This document shows, one piece after another, positions 9,878 through 19,359 of a stretch of DNA of 64,000 nt. The notes under the pieces are model-generated. The model ran no database searches, was not told where the DNA came from, and saw nothing but the letters and a program-made list of their open reading frames with translations. The translations under genes were made by a program, and so were the position numbers. Source of the DNA: Alteromonas naphthalenivorans (GTDB taxonomy: Bacteria > Pseudomonadota > Gammaproteobacteria > Enterobacterales > Alteromonadaceae); NCBI RefSeq assembly GCF_000213655.1, contig NC_015554.1, positions 2,790,001 through 2,854,000 on the forward strand, in the 5' to 3' direction. Every line of letters begins with the position of its first letter. The stretch's first letter is position 1.

Positions 9878-11551
9878 ATGTGTGGTATTTTCGGTATCCT
9901 TGATATCAAAACCGATGTGTCTGAACTCAGAACCCAAGCCCTCGAATTAACAAAATTATTGCGCCACCGTGGCCCTGACTGGTCGGGAATCTGGAATAAT
10001 GACAATACCATTCTTTGTCACGAAAGATTGGCTATTGTTGATGTGGACACCGGCGCTCAGCCGCTTATCAGCCAAAATGGCAAACAAGTTTTAGCCGTCA
10101 ATGGCGAAATTTATAATCACAAGCAACTTGCTGACGATTTAGCAGAACCTTATCCATTTAAAACTCGCTCAGATTGCGAAGTTATTCTTCCGCTTTTTCA
10201 ACAAAAAGGTGTGAGTTTTGTTGATGAATTAGAAGGCATGTTCTCGTTTGTGCTTTATGACGAAGAACAAGATGCTTATCTAATTGCTCGTGACCATATG
10301 GGTATTATTCCTCTATACACAGGTTACGATGAGCATGGCAACTTCTACGTTGCTTCAGAAATGAAAGCGTTAGCGCCTATTTGTAAAACCATTAGCGAAT
10401 TTCCTCCTGGGCATTATCTTTGGAGTAAAGACGGTCAGATCACGAAATACTACAAACGTGATTGGATGGAATACGATGCAGTAAAAGACAACACCACTAA
10501 TCTTGACGATTTACGTGTAGCGTTTGAAAAATCAGTGAAATCTCACATGATGTCTGACGTACCTTATGCGGTATTGTTATCGGGTGGTCTTGACTCATCA
10601 TTAGTCTCTGCGATTGCGGCAAAATATGTTGCTAAACGTGTTGAAGACGAAGATAAAACAGAAGCATGGTGGCCTCGCCTACATAGCTTCGCGGTAGGCC
10701 TTGAAGGTGCACCCGATTTGAAAGCTGCGAAGAAAGTGGCTGATATGATTGGTACGGTACACCACGAAATTCACTTCACCATACAAGAAGGCCTTGATGC
10801 CATTCGTGACGTGATTTTCCACCTAGAAACTTATGACACCACCACCATTCGTGCGGCAACGCCAATGTATTTAATGACCCGTAAGATTAAAGCCATGGGC
10901 ATTAAAATGGTATTGTCTGGTGAAGGCGCCGATGAAATTTTTGGTGGGTACTTGTACTTCCACAAAGCACCAAATGCGAAAGAATTCCACGAAGAAACAG
11001 TACGTAAACTAGATCGTCTTCACTTGTTCGATTGTGCTCGTGCGAACAAGGCAACTTCAGCATGGGGTGTTGAAGCCCGTGTTCCATTCCTAGATAAAAA
11101 CTTTATCGACGTGGCCATGCGCTTAAACCCACAAGATAAAATGTGTCTTGATGGTAAAATGGAAAAATGGATTTTACGTAAAGCGTTCGACAACGGCGAT
11201 ACTCTGCCTGCTGAAGTGCTATGGCGTCAAAAAGAACAGTTCGGTGATGGCGTAGGCTATTCTTGGATTGATTCTATCCGTGATTTCGTTGAGAACGAAG
11301 TATCTGACCAACAATTTGCTTCTGCTGAGTTCCGCTTCCCAGTGAACACACCAGATACCAAAGAAGGTTACTACTACCGTACTATCTTCGAAGGTTACTT
11401 CCCGCAAGAAAGCGCTGCCCGTTGTGTACCTAGTGGCAAATCTATTGCCTGTAGTACGGTTGAAGCGCTTGAGTGGGATGAAAGCTTTAAGAACAATGCC
11501 GATCCTTCAGGTCGTTCAATGAAAGACGTGCATTCAGGTGCCTCTGACTAA
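9878..11551 (+). CDS. asnB: Asparagine synthetase B, glutamine-hydrolysing
   Basis: Makes asparagine from aspartate, ATP and glutamine. The 557-residue length matches E. coli AsnB. The N-terminus MCGIFGIL places the catalytic Cys at position 2 after Met removal (class II glutamine amidotransferase), followed by LRHRGPDWSG and NGEIYNH. The synthetase domain has the PP-loop LLSGGLDSSL at about residue 230. Near the C-terminus WGVEARVPFLD is typical. The ribosome site AGAGAGAAT precedes the ATG. It is monocistronic, with a strong terminator downstream. Confidence 0.97.
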   Translation: MCGIFGILDIKTDVSELRTQALELTKLLRHRGPDWSGIWNNDNTILCHERLAIVDVDTGAQPLISQNGKQVLAVNGEIYNHKQLADDLAEPYPFKTRSDCEVILPLFQQKGVSFVDELEGMFSFVLYDEEQDAYLIARDHMGIIPLYTGYDEHGNFYVASEMKALAPICKTISEFPPGHYLWSKDGQITKYYKRDWMEYDAVKDNTTNLDDLRVAFEKSVKSHMMSDVPYAVLLSGGLDSSLVSAIAAKYVAKRVEDEDKTEAWWPRLHSFAVGLEGAPDLKAAKKVADMIGTVHHEIHFTIQEGLDAIRDVIFHLETYDTTTIRAATPMYLMTRKIKAMGIKMVLSGEGADEIFGGYLYFHKAPNAKEFHEETVRKLDRLHLFDCARANKATSAWGVEARVPFLDKNFIDVAMRLNPQDKMCLDGKMEKWILRKAFDNGDTLPAEVLWRQKEQFGDGVGYSWIDSIRDFVENEVSDQQFASAEFRFPVNTPDTKEGYYYRTIFEGYFPQESAARCVPSGKSIACSTVEALEWDESFKNNADPSGRSMKDVHSGASD

Positions 11552-11575
11552 TTCTAGTCACCTGAACTTTTAAAT

Positions 11576-11604
11576 AAAAAACGCGGCTCTTGCCGCGTTT
11601 TTTT
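11576..11604 (+). terminator. Rho-independent terminator of asnB
   Basis: AACGCGGC / GCCGCGTT stem with a TCTT loop, flanked by an A tract and followed by seven Ts. A second inverted repeat (TTCAGGTG / CACCTGAA) spans the asnB stop codon just upstream. Confidence 0.92.
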
Positions 11605-11668
11605 ATGAGTTATATGTATGTTCTATAAGGGCTGTAGATAAAATCTAGAGCGAATTGTAAGCCCTACT

Positions 11669-12529
11669 TTACTGTTCAATTACGTACCAAAGCCGCTCGT
11701 CGGCTAACGGTGTTTCAGGCGGTAATAAGGGGTTATCAAGCGTATAGATTCGTCTGTTTTTGATGTCTAACTCTTCTAAAATTGCTTCATTCGAAGATTT
11801 AAATAACGCTTCAAAAGAGCCGTCCTCAATTGCACGATTCAATCCTGTTTCAATTAGGCGTGCTAACGTTGGGTTACTCTTATTAACGAAATAGTACATG
11901 GCAGTTGGGTAATAAAGTGCCATATCGGGCTCTAATTTAAGTGATGCCGATCGCCCTTCAAGTTCAGCTGATACCTCAATAACCGAGCGAGGAAAGAAAT
12001 CCCCTTTGTTTTGAAGCAATAACGAATAGGCATCTTTGAAATTCGGCACTGTGGCAACATTAAAGCCATTAGCTTGTAGTATTTTAGTGTCTGGCCATTC
12101 TTCACCTTGTAATGGTGTGAAGTTCATTAATTCATTTTTTGATGAAACCCGTGCAAACTCCGCTTCCCTGTCTACATTGATAACAAATACCCGAAGACCA
12201 ATGAGTCCTTTCGCAATGGGAATTCGAATAGGGAGAAGGTCTTTTTCACGTTGGCTGTCCGTCATGCTCCACACCACGTTCACTTCACGATTTTCACGCA
12301 GTTGTCGCAATGCCTTTGAAGACAAAAGAATGCGATCTGATGGTAATAACTCGTAATTTACACCCGTTTTATCAAGGGCCAGTTTAAGCAAAGCAATGGG
12401 GTATTCGGCGCGAGCGTCAGAGTCATCTAGCGGTTTAGGGTAGTTAATTGTCCACAATGCCGCGGCACTTTGTGTTGCTACAAGCAACGAACACAAAAGC
12501 AGTGCCGTTTTTACATACTTCAACGCCAT
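11669..12529 (-). CDS. Periplasmic substrate-binding-like protein (orphan SBP_bac_3 type)
   Basis: A 286-residue exported protein. The signal peptide MALKYVKTALLLCSLLVATQSAAA is followed by a fold resembling type 2 periplasmic amino-acid-binding proteins: an early PIALLKLALDKTG helix, a VVWSMTDSQREKDLLPIRIPI segment, and a late NRAIEDGSFEALF motif typical of the last helix of SBP_bac_3. No ABC permease or ATPase genes lie nearby, so it is an orphan, possibly a sensor partner or a solute scavenger. The ligand cannot be inferred. It lies downstream of queE on the same strand with 31 bases between them, but in the order queE then this gene. Confidence 0.72.
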   Translation of the reverse strand: MALKYVKTALLLCSLLVATQSAAALWTINYPKPLDDSDARAEYPIALLKLALDKTGVNYELLPSDRILLSSKALRQLRENREVNVVWSMTDSQREKDLLPIRIPIAKGLIGLRVFVINVDREAEFARVSSKNELMNFTPLQGEEWPDTKILQANGFNVATVPNFKDAYSLLLQNKGDFFPRSVIEVSAELEGRSASLKLEPDMALYYPTAMYYFVNKSNPTLARLIETGLNRAIEDGSFEALFKSSNEAILEELDIKNRRIYTLDNPLLPPETPLADERLWYVIEQ

Positions 12530-12560
12530 TATCGAACTCCTTTGCTCACGCTTATGTAAT

Positions 12561-13244
12561 TTATTCTATACCAATATATTTATGTGTTTGTAAGGATAGT
12601 CGCCAATTACGGGCTATGCAGGTTTGTACTGCAAGTTCGGTCGCCCTTGGTTGCTGACTTATCGGCTGTAAACAAACCTGCTTACCTGCTAACGAAGAGA
12701 CATCGGCTAGCAGCGCATCTAACTCATCAATGTGTTTTTGCATGGCAATAGGGTGTTTTATTTCATTCGCGCGCTCAAGGGCACTCAGCAAAACTGGCAT
12801 GCCCCCTTTCATATTAATTTTAGGTGATACCGTCACATAAGTTCTATCATCACACAACACTTCATAAGTACCGCTGGTTTCTATTTGAGTAGAAAAGCCA
12901 TTGTTGTGTAGCAACGTGGTAAGTGGGCGCAAGTCATACATACAAGGCTCACCGCCGGTGATAACCACATGCTTTGCCACATAACCTTGTTCAGAAAATA
13001 GCGACAATAGCTTGTTTTCATCAATTTCAAAAAAGTGCTCAGACTCGTTGGTCTTATCAATAACTTGTTGTGCCGTGGTTACCAAGGCGTTATCCAGCGT
13101 CCAAGTATGTTTGGTATCGCACCATGGGCAACCCACAGGACATCCTTGTAAGCGAACAAAGATAGACGGGATACCAGTATGTGCCCCTTCCCCTTGGATG
13201 GTTTCGAACATTTCATTGATGTTCAGCGTGATTAATTTCGACAA
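12561..13244 (-). CDS. queE: 7-carboxy-7-deazaguanine synthase
   Basis: Radical SAM enzyme that converts 6-carboxytetrahydropterin to 7-carboxy-7-deazaguanine on the route to preQ0 and queuosine. The 227-residue protein starts MSKLITLNINEMFETIQGEG, and EGAHTGIPSIFVRLQGC leads into the radical SAM cluster motif C-x3-C-x2-C (CPVGCPWC) near residue 35. VVITGGEPCMYDL supplies the glycine-rich SAM-binding strand. It is divergent from queC, which performs the next step; 84 bases separate the starts, so the pair is probably coregulated. Confidence 0.95.
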   Translation of the reverse strand: MSKLITLNINEMFETIQGEGAHTGIPSIFVRLQGCPVGCPWCDTKHTWTLDNALVTTAQQVIDKTNESEHFFEIDENKLLSLFSEQGYVAKHVVITGGEPCMYDLRPLTTLLHNNGFSTQIETSGTYEVLCDDRTYVTVSPKINMKGGMPVLLSALERANEIKHPIAMQKHIDELDALLADVSSLAGKQVCLQPISQQPRATELAVQTCIARNWRLSLQTHKYIGIE

Positions 13245-13328
13245 AATGTCACCCTTTAACGATTGTATGTTTCGATTTTACCAAGGATCACATAAAATTC
13301 GGGCATAATTTCTCAAAACTTTAAAACT

Positions 13329-13985
13329 ATGTCAGAAAACGTTGTTGTTATCTATTCAGGTGGAATGGACTCATTCACTGTTTTACACAAAGCCTTACGT
13401 GATGGTAAGACCGTTCACGCCCTTTCTTTTGATTATGGTCAGCGCCATAAGAAAGAATTAGATTATGCGGCAGCAGTGTGTAAATCGTTAAACGTGCCCC
13501 ACAAAATTGTGGATATCAGTGCTATTAATAGCTTAATAGGTGGCTCATCGCTAACCTCTGATATCGATGTACCAGAAGGGCATTACGAAGAACCTAGCAT
13601 GAAGCAAACGGTCGTGCCTAATCGTAATATGATTTTGCTGTCGTTAGCCGTGGGCTATGCCGTAAGTTTAGAAGCAAACGAAGTGTATTATGGCGCGCAT
13701 TCGGGCGATCATGCTATTTACCCAGACTGCCGTCCTGAGTTTGTGGAAAAGATGAGTGATGTTTGTCGCATTGCCAACTACACCCCGGTAGAGATTGTGA
13801 CGCCTTATATTAAAGACAGCAAAACAGCGATTTTAACCGACGGGTTGAAAATGGGCTTAGACTACGGCGAAACGTGGACGTGTTATAACGGAAGAGAGAA
13901 AGCTTGCGGCAAATGCGGGGCCTGTGAAGAGCGCTTAGAGGCGTTCAGAGAGAATCACTGCACTGACCCACTTAGCTACGAATAA
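13329..13985 (+). CDS. queC: 7-cyano-7-deazaguanine (preQ0) synthase
   Basis: ATP-dependent conversion of 7-carboxy-7-deazaguanine to preQ0. The 218-residue length is usual. The N-terminal PP-loop [11 protein letters not shown] lies at residues 9-19, and [11 protein letters not shown] follows. The C-terminal zinc site C-x7-C-x2-C-x2-C ([15 protein letters not shown]) is intact. The product of the divergent queE gene is its substrate. No preQ1 riboswitch was recognised in the short intergenic region. Its terminator overlaps the end of the convergent membrane-protein gene. Confidence 0.96.
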   Translation: MSENVVVIYSGGMDSFTVLHKALRDGKTVHALSFDYGQRHKKELDYAAAVCKSLNVPHKIVDISAINSLIGGSSLTSDIDVPEGHYEEPSMKQTVVPNRNMILLSLAVGYAVSLEANEVYYGAHSGDHAIYPDCRPEFVEKMSDVCRIANYTPVEIVTPYIKDSKTAILTDGLKMGLDYGETWTCYNGREKACGKCGACEERLEAFRENHCTDPLSYE

Positions 13986-13992
13986 TCGATTT

Positions 13993-14014
13993 GGCGCCTA
14001 CTCAGGCGCCTTTT
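13993..14014. terminator. Terminator of queC, overlapping the convergent gene end
   Basis: GGCGCCT / AGGCGCC stem with a 4-nt loop followed by TTTT on the plus strand. The right arm also encodes the last codons and stop of the convergent membrane-protein gene (14002-14409). Confidence 0.8.
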
Positions 14015-14409
14015 AGCTTATTCACCGTTACGCGAAGTGAGTGGCTTATGGCCACTGAAATAAAAGCACTACACCCCAGTGCACCACCAATTCCATCTAG
14101 CAATGGCAGCAACACCATAAAAATGACGGCAAAACATAACGACGAAATAGTTAGCAAGTAATACGAAAAACGATGTGGTGCGCTCATACCTACAAAACTA
14201 CCTCCGAAAAACACCGTGGCCCAAAATTCAGCCGCATCGGGTGAACGAGTTTCACTTATTAGTACGCTGTGAATAAGTAGCACTGAAAAGTAAAATACAA
14301 TAGTGAGTAAACTGGACGCTCGAATTACATTAAACCTTGGCAGCTTGGCTAACCGGTAAGTGGTGAACGCGCCGGCAAGGGTAGTGATAACAACTAATAA
14401 TTCCGTCAA
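14002..14409 (-). CDS. Small multi-pass membrane protein (second of a pair)
   Basis: A 135-residue hydrophobic protein with about four predicted helices (near 4-20, 32-52, 62-78 and 85-120). I do not recognise the family with confidence; the size and topology resemble putative holin or small-membrane-protein families in marine gammaproteobacteria. Its start overlaps the stop of the upstream membrane gene by four bases (ATGA), so the two are translationally coupled and probably act together. No enzymatic motif is visible. Confidence 0.65.
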   Translation of the reverse strand: MTELLVVITTLAGAFTTYRLAKLPRFNVIRASSLLTIVFYFSVLLIHSVLISETRSPDAAEFWATVFFGGSFVGMSAPHRFSYYLLTISSLCFAVIFMVLLPLLDGIGGALGCSAFISVAISHSLRVTVNKLKGA

Positions 14410-14822
14410 AACAACGCCCTTAGAAAAATAAGGCTACTGACTGCGGTAAATGCAATAGCCCCTAGCCGACCACCAAAACCTTCGAAAATATTGCGCGTTA
14501 GGGTATAGACGCCAGCCCCTACCACAGAAATAAATAATAGCGCTTCCCACCCCGTGATAATTGCACTTGAACACATACCAGCGAAAGCGCCAGCATAAAT
14601 AGCGGCTTGAGGGTGATTGCCATACTTTTTAGGCCAATGCCAAAAACTGCCTACTAAACCCGTAAAAGCAGCGGCCAACACTACTGGTACATCAAAATAA
14701 TGATGCAGTGAAAAGCATAAATACGTTCCGAAAAAGAACGACACTAATTTAACTAAGAAGAAGATAAACCATTCCTTTTTGGTTGAAACGAAAAACGCCC
14801 TGTTTTCACAAGGCGTTTTCAT
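14406..14822 (-). CDS. Small multi-pass membrane protein (first of a pair)
   Basis: A 138-residue protein with about four hydrophobic helices after a polar N-terminus (MKTPCENRAFFVSTKKEW). It forms an overlapping pair with the gene at 14002-14409. The family is not recognised; holin-like or an unannotated pore are possibilities, both inferred only from size and topology. The first ten codons coincide with a strong hairpin and T tract that looks like the terminator of the upstream lysR-type gene. Either the true start lies further in (for example a GTG at codon 31), or translation from this ATG has to melt the hairpin. Confidence 0.6.
   Translation of the reverse strand: MKTPCENRAFFVSTKKEWFIFFLVKLVSFFFGTYLCFSLHHYFDVPVVLAAAFTGLVGSFWHWPKKYGNHPQAAIYAGAFAGMCSSAIITGWEALLFISVVGAGVYTLTRNIFEGFGGRLGAIAFTAVSSLIFLRALF
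14792..14819 (-). terminator. Terminator of the LysR gene embedded in the next gene's start
   Basis: Read on the minus strand, AAAACGCC / GGCGTTTT with a roughly 11-nt loop is followed by a T-rich stretch, about 25 bases after the LysR stop codon. It lies inside codons 2-10 of the following membrane-protein frame. Confidence 0.75.
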
Positions 14823-14842
14823 ACTTAATTTGCGTACCTAAC

Positions 14843-15772
14843 CTACTTTTGACTTTCAGCTATAAAGTAAGTGAGCTCTTTGATGCAGTGTCGTAACACT
14901 GGGTTCAATCGTGTGTTCTTGCCATTCATTACAAATAGATCGTGGCTAAAGTTATACAAGCTGCCATTGGCGATAGGTACTAGCCCTAGCGCTGCGCCCT
15001 GCTCTTTTGCCATGTAGTCAGGCAACAAACCAATATACTCACCTGTCATGATGGCAGACATTGCAGCGTCGAAGGAGTCTGAAAAGGTTTGAATAGCAAG
15101 ACGAGACTCATTATCGATGTAGTTTGCTGAAGATAAACCAGAGATACCAATGGCCGGATAGTCTTCAATTTTTATATTTTCAGGCAGTGCCGCAGTATCA
15201 CGATATTTAGCTAACGGGTGTGTAGGTGAACAATATAAACGCCCATCTGTGGTGATCCCTATAGGATGAAAAGTCACAGATTCGGGTTTTACCATATCGT
15301 AGGTCGATACCACCAAATGACATTCACCGGATAAGGCAACATGCTCTACTTCATTGTATAAACGTGTTTGGATATTCACGTGGATATCATCAAATTTTTT
15401 CATCGTGCTTTTAACGGCTTTACTCACCGCTAAATGCATAGAAAGCGGCAGACCAGCCATAAGCACGAGCGTAATGTGACCTGAGTAGTCGTCGTGCAAT
15501 GATTTCAAATTAAACACAAAATTATCGAAGGCGTTGAAAATACGCTTGGTTTCTTGGAAAACCACTTCGCCTTCTTTTGTCATTTGAAAGCCACCACGAC
15601 CGCGGTGGCATAATACCAAATCTAAACGTTCTTCAAGCTTCTTAATTGCAGCACTGATATTTGGACGTTGCATGCGCAACACAGGTTCTGCAGCAGTAAA
15701 ACCATTACAACTTGCTACCGCATAAAACACACGTAACAATTTGATATCCGACTCTTGAAGACGATTTAGCAT
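14843..15772 (-). CDS. LysR-family transcriptional regulator
   Basis: A 309-residue DNA-binding regulator. The N-terminal winged helix-turn-helix (residues 1-62) contains LLRVFYAVASCNGFTAAEP and RPNISAAIKKLEERLDLVLC, the LysR recognition helix pattern. A linker helix and a two-lobed effector domain (about 90-300) follow. The target genes are not evident: there is no divergently transcribed neighbour, because uvrB ends upstream. A large palindrome just before its start suggests autoregulation. The two downstream membrane genes may be expressed by read-through past the embedded terminator. Confidence 0.9.
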   Translation of the reverse strand: MLNRLQESDIKLLRVFYAVASCNGFTAAEPVLRMQRPNISAAIKKLEERLDLVLCHRGRGGFQMTKEGEVVFQETKRIFNAFDNFVFNLKSLHDDYSGHITLVLMAGLPLSMHLAVSKAVKSTMKKFDDIHVNIQTRLYNEVEHVALSGECHLVVSTYDMVKPESVTFHPIGITTDGRLYCSPTHPLAKYRDTAALPENIKIEDYPAIGISGLSSANYIDNESRLAIQTFSDSFDAAMSAIMTGEYIGLLPDYMAKEQGAALGLVPIANGSLYNFSHDLFVMNGKNTRLNPVLRHCIKELTYFIAESQK

Positions 15773-15790
15773 AAAGGCACCATTATAGGT

Positions 15791-15819
15791 ATAGTTATAG
15801 ATACTTAAGTATCAACTAT
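15791..15819. promoter_or_regulatory. Palindrome upstream of the LysR gene, candidate autoregulatory operator
   Basis: A 14-bp perfect palindrome GATACTTAAGTATC (15800-15813) lies inside outer arms ATAGTT / AACTAT. It begins about 20 bases before the LysR start codon. Dyads of this size are typical of LysR-type binding sites; the assignment is inferred from position. Confidence 0.5.
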
Positions 15820-15941
15820 ATGCAACTGGCGCCTCGATTACAACGACAATTTAAGGTGAATCTCTGCGATAAACATACTGTTATATGCGATTAAACAAAA
15901 TTAACGTGATTATTTTCTAAGCAGAATCACCAACGAGTTCA

Positions 15942-17957
15942 TTACGACAACGCAACGACCTGCTTTCTTAGAGCCTCTACGTCGTCTCTTAACGACGCAG
16001 CTTTTTCAAACTCAAGCTCTCTGGCATATTCAAACATCTGCTTTTCAAGCTCGGCTATTTGATCCATTAACTCAGTCGCACTTGCCGCCTTCTTCTGTTT
16101 CTTCTTCTCTTCTACTTTGCGAAGCCTTACTTTACCGGACGCTGGATGAGCCCCTTCACCCAAATCCATAATATCGGTAATTGGCTTATTCAAGCGCATC
16201 GGCGTGATGTTATTCGCTTTATTATGTTCAATCTGTTTTTCACGGCGACGCTCAGTTTCGTCCATGGCTTTTTTCATCGACTTAGTAATTTTATCGCCAT
16301 ATAAAATGGCGCGACCGTTGATGTGACGTGCCGCTCTACCAATCGTTTGAATTAGCGAGCGCTCTGCGCGCAAAAAGCCTTCTTTATCGGCATCAAGAAT
16401 TGCTACCAGTGAAACTTCAGGCATATCTAAGCCTTCACGAAGCAGGTTAATCCCTACCAGCACATCGAACTTACCAATACGCAAGTCGCGAATAATCTCA
16501 ATACGTTCTACTGTGTCGATATCTGAATGCAAATACCGTACTTTAACGCCATGCTCATTTAAGTATTCACTTAAATCTTCGGCCATTCGCTTAGTGAGCG
16601 TAGTAATAAGTACCCTTTCATCAAGCGCCACTCGTTTGTGAATTTCCGATAATACATCATCCACTTGGGTCGCTACTGGGCGCACTTCAATGATGGGATC
16701 TAACAGCCCTGTGGGGCGCACCACTTGCTCTACAATATCGCCATGGGTTTTCTTAAGTTCGTACTCACCGGGTGTAGCCGACACATAGACCGTTTGTGGG
16801 CAAATTTGCTCAAATTCTTCAAATTTAAGTGGGCGGTTGTCAAGCGCTGAAGGTAAACGGAACCCGTATTCCACCAAGGTTTCTTTTCTAGAGCGATCAC
16901 CTTTGTACATGGCACCAATTTGAGAAACCGTTACATGAGATTCATCAATGAACATGAGGCCATCAGCAGGAAAGTAATCTAACAACGTTGGGGGCGGCTC
17001 GCCAGGCGCTCGGCCAGAGAGATAACGTGAGTAGTTTTCTATGCCCGAGCAATACCCAAGCTCCATCATCATCTCAATATCAAATTGAGTACGCTGAGAA
17101 ATTCGCTGCTCTTCTATTAGTTTGTTAATTTCTAGCAGCTGCGCCTTTCTAGACTTCAATTCCCCTTTTATGTGCTCGATGGCATCAAGGATTTTTTCTC
17201 TTGGGGTTACATAATGGGTTTTCGGAAACACCGTTGCCCGTACAACCGATTTGTCGACTGCGCCTGTCAGCGGATCGAACAAACTAATTTTATCAATTTC
17301 ATCATCAAACAGCTCAACACGCACCGCTTGTTTCTCTGAGTCCGCAGGGAATATGTCAATCACATCGCCACGCACACGGAATGTCCCCCGCTCGAAGGCT
17401 AAATCGTTACGCTTGTATTGAAGCTCGGCAAGTCTGCGCAAAATATCTCGCTGATCCATAGTATCGCCCTGTCGCAAATGCAAAAGCATTTTCATGTACG
17501 ACTCGGGGTCACCCAAACCATAAATAGCCGAAACACTGGCTACAATCACAACATCTCGGCGTTCCATCAATGCCTTTGTTGCAGACAAACGCATTTGCTC
17601 GATATGATCGTTTATCGATGCATCTTTCTCAATAAACGTATCGGTACTTGGTACGTATGCTTCTGGTTGGTAGTAATCGTAATAAGAAACAAAATATTCA
17701 ACCGCATTGTTAGGGAAAAAATCTTTCATTTCCCCGTATAACTGTGCCGCCAAGGTTTTGTTATGCGCCAGAATGAGCGTTGGTCTTTGAACTTCGCTAA
17801 TAACATTCGCCATGGTAAAAGTTTTACCAGAACCGGTAACACCTAATAGGGTTTGCGCTGCTAAGCCACTTTCTAGGCCATCCACCAAGGTTTCTATGGC
17901 AGCGGGTTGATCGCCCGCTGGCTTGTAGCTTGAATGAAGTTCAAAACCTTTACTCAT
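15942..17957 (-). CDS. uvrB: Excinuclease ABC subunit B
   Basis: Damage-verification helicase of nucleotide excision repair; receives DNA from UvrA and recruits UvrC. The 671-residue protein has Walker A GVTGSGKT at about residues 39-46, the beta-hairpin region [14 protein letters not shown], helicase motifs ([25 protein letters not shown]) and a C-terminal UVR domain ([19 protein letters not shown]) that binds UvrC. It starts 28 bases after the MATE gene stop on the same strand and may be co-transcribed with it. No LexA-type box (CTGT-N8-ACAG) was seen in the gap. Confidence 0.98.
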   Translation of the reverse strand: MSKGFELHSSYKPAGDQPAAIETLVDGLESGLAAQTLLGVTGSGKTFTMANVISEVQRPTLILAHNKTLAAQLYGEMKDFFPNNAVEYFVSYYDYYQPEAYVPSTDTFIEKDASINDHIEQMRLSATKALMERRDVVIVASVSAIYGLGDPESYMKMLLHLRQGDTMDQRDILRRLAELQYKRNDLAFERGTFRVRGDVIDIFPADSEKQAVRVELFDDEIDKISLFDPLTGAVDKSVVRATVFPKTHYVTPREKILDAIEHIKGELKSRKAQLLEINKLIEEQRISQRTQFDIEMMMELGYCSGIENYSRYLSGRAPGEPPPTLLDYFPADGLMFIDESHVTVSQIGAMYKGDRSRKETLVEYGFRLPSALDNRPLKFEEFEQICPQTVYVSATPGEYELKKTHGDIVEQVVRPTGLLDPIIEVRPVATQVDDVLSEIHKRVALDERVLITTLTKRMAEDLSEYLNEHGVKVRYLHSDIDTVERIEIIRDLRIGKFDVLVGINLLREGLDMPEVSLVAILDADKEGFLRAERSLIQTIGRAARHINGRAILYGDKITKSMKKAMDETERRREKQIEHNKANNITPMRLNKPITDIMDLGEGAHPASGKVRLRKVEEKKKQKKAASATELMDQIAELEKQMFEYARELEFEKAASLRDDVEALRKQVVALS

Positions 17958-17985
17958 TTATTAAATACCTTATTTACCTTGCCAC

Positions 17986-19359
17986 CTAGGTAGCATGTTG
18001 TTCCTGTTTAAATACCGAGAGCGTATTTTTAAATACAACAAAAGACACGGTCGCCATGGCAATGTTTGCCACTACCGTTCCCCAATACAATCCGGTTAAA
18101 CCGAAAAAGTAACTTCCCGCGATACTTATTGGCACAAAAAATACAAACAATCTGATAACACTCAAAGCCAATGCACTCAAAGGGTGGTGCATCGCATTTA
18201 ACGAAGAATTCGTCAAAATAATAATACCCTGCATGCCATACCCTAAAGGCACTATCATTAAAAACAGTTGAATGAGTCGGCTCACCTCCGGCTCGCTGGT
18301 GAAGGCAACAGCAATCCAGCCGGAACACACCCACATAACAACAAATACGAACAACTGCCAGAAAAGCACAAATTTTAACGACACCATATAAGCGCTATGC
18401 ACTCTATCAAATCTATTTGCACCCACGTTTTGGCTAATAAATGGCGGTAAAGTCATAGAAAGAGCAAGTACCACAATACTGGCAATAGACTCCATTCTGC
18501 TTCCTACTCCCCAAGCTGCTACCGCTTCGGCACCATAACTGGCCACCACTGCGGTCATTACGCCACCAGCTATCGGCGTAAGCATATTAGCCCCAGCCGC
18601 CGGCAAGCCTATTTTTAATATATCCCCGCTTATTGCCTTTAGTTCTAGCAATGAAAGAAGTCGGGGCAGAATAAGGTTTCGTTTAACCGCCAGTAAATAA
18701 AGTATCCACACTGCACCCACCATCCACGCTAATAACGTAGCAAGGGCAGCGCCTTTGATGCCCATTGCGGGAACCGGACCTGCACCGAAAATAAACAAGG
18801 GGTCGAGCAATGCATTTAAGCCCCCTACGGTTGCCATAACAATACTTGGGGTACGCGTGTCGCCACAGGCCCTTAGTACACTGTTTCCCACCATAGGCAA
18901 TGAAAGGAAAATACTCGACGCGTACCACAAGGACATATAATCCCTTATATAGGGTAATAATGTTGGCGAGGCGTTTAGCAAAGTAAAAATGGGTTCAATG
19001 GTGAAGTAACCAATTAACGCCAGCGTACCCACTAATAGGGTAGAAAGCATCAGCGAACCAGTCGCGTAATTCTTCGACTCACTTAATTCTCTACTGCCTT
19101 GCAGCTTGCCAATAATAGCCGACGTACCGATGCCTAACCCAATATTTAAACTAATAACGGTAAAGGTGACGGGAAAAGTAAAGCTAATGGCAGCGAGAGG
19201 CTCAGTGCCGAGTAAACTGACAAAGAAGGTATCGATTAACCCGAAACTCATCATCATGACCATGCCCAGTATCATAGGTATTGTCATGCGTTTTAGGGTA
19301 GAAGGAATATCACCGTTTAAAAGATTCGCTGCTCGGCTCGGGGACTCGTCTGTTTTCAC
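17986..19359 (-). CDS. MATE-family multidrug/Na+ exporter
   Basis: A 457-residue, 12-helix antiporter of the MATE (MatE) family, probably exporting cationic compounds with Na+ or H+. The frame could start at 19479, but its first 40 residues are not MATE-like. I chose the GTG at 19359, which has the ribosome site GAGAGGG a few bases upstream and gives the usual length. The start then reads VKTDESPSRAANLLNGDIPS, leading into helix 1 (MTIPMILGMVMMMSFGLIDT). MATE repeats are visible around residues 20-160 and 240-400. uvrB follows after 28 bases. Confidence 0.88.
   Translation of the reverse strand: MKTDESPSRAANLLNGDIPSTLKRMTIPMILGMVMMMSFGLIDTFFVSLLGTEPLAAISFTFPVTFTVISLNIGLGIGTSAIIGKLQGSRELSESKNYATGSLMLSTLLVGTLALIGYFTIEPIFTLLNASPTLLPYIRDYMSLWYASSIFLSLPMVGNSVLRACGDTRTPSIVMATVGGLNALLDPLFIFGAGPVPAMGIKGAALATLLAWMVGAVWILYLLAVKRNLILPRLLSLLELKAISGDILKIGLPAAGANMLTPIAGGVMTAVVASYGAEAVAAWGVGSRMESIASIVVLALSMTLPPFISQNVGANRFDRVHSAYMVSLKFVLFWQLFVFVVMWVCSGWIAVAFTSEPEVSRLIQLFLMIVPLGYGMQGIIILTNSSLNAMHHPLSALALSVIRLFVFFVPISIAGSYFFGLTGLYWGTVVANIAMATVSFVVFKNTLSVFKQEQHAT

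Noticed and set aside
9651..9950. 99-codon plus-strand frame overlapping the asnB start
   Set aside because: It overlaps asnB in another frame and has no family features; better explained as leader DNA.
11533..11566. Inverted repeat spanning the asnB stop codon
   Set aside because: Only 8 paired bases with a long loop; the real terminator follows immediately.
13245..13328. preQ1-type riboswitch between queE and queC
   Set aside because: The gap is only 84 bases and no preQ1 aptamer pattern was recognised.
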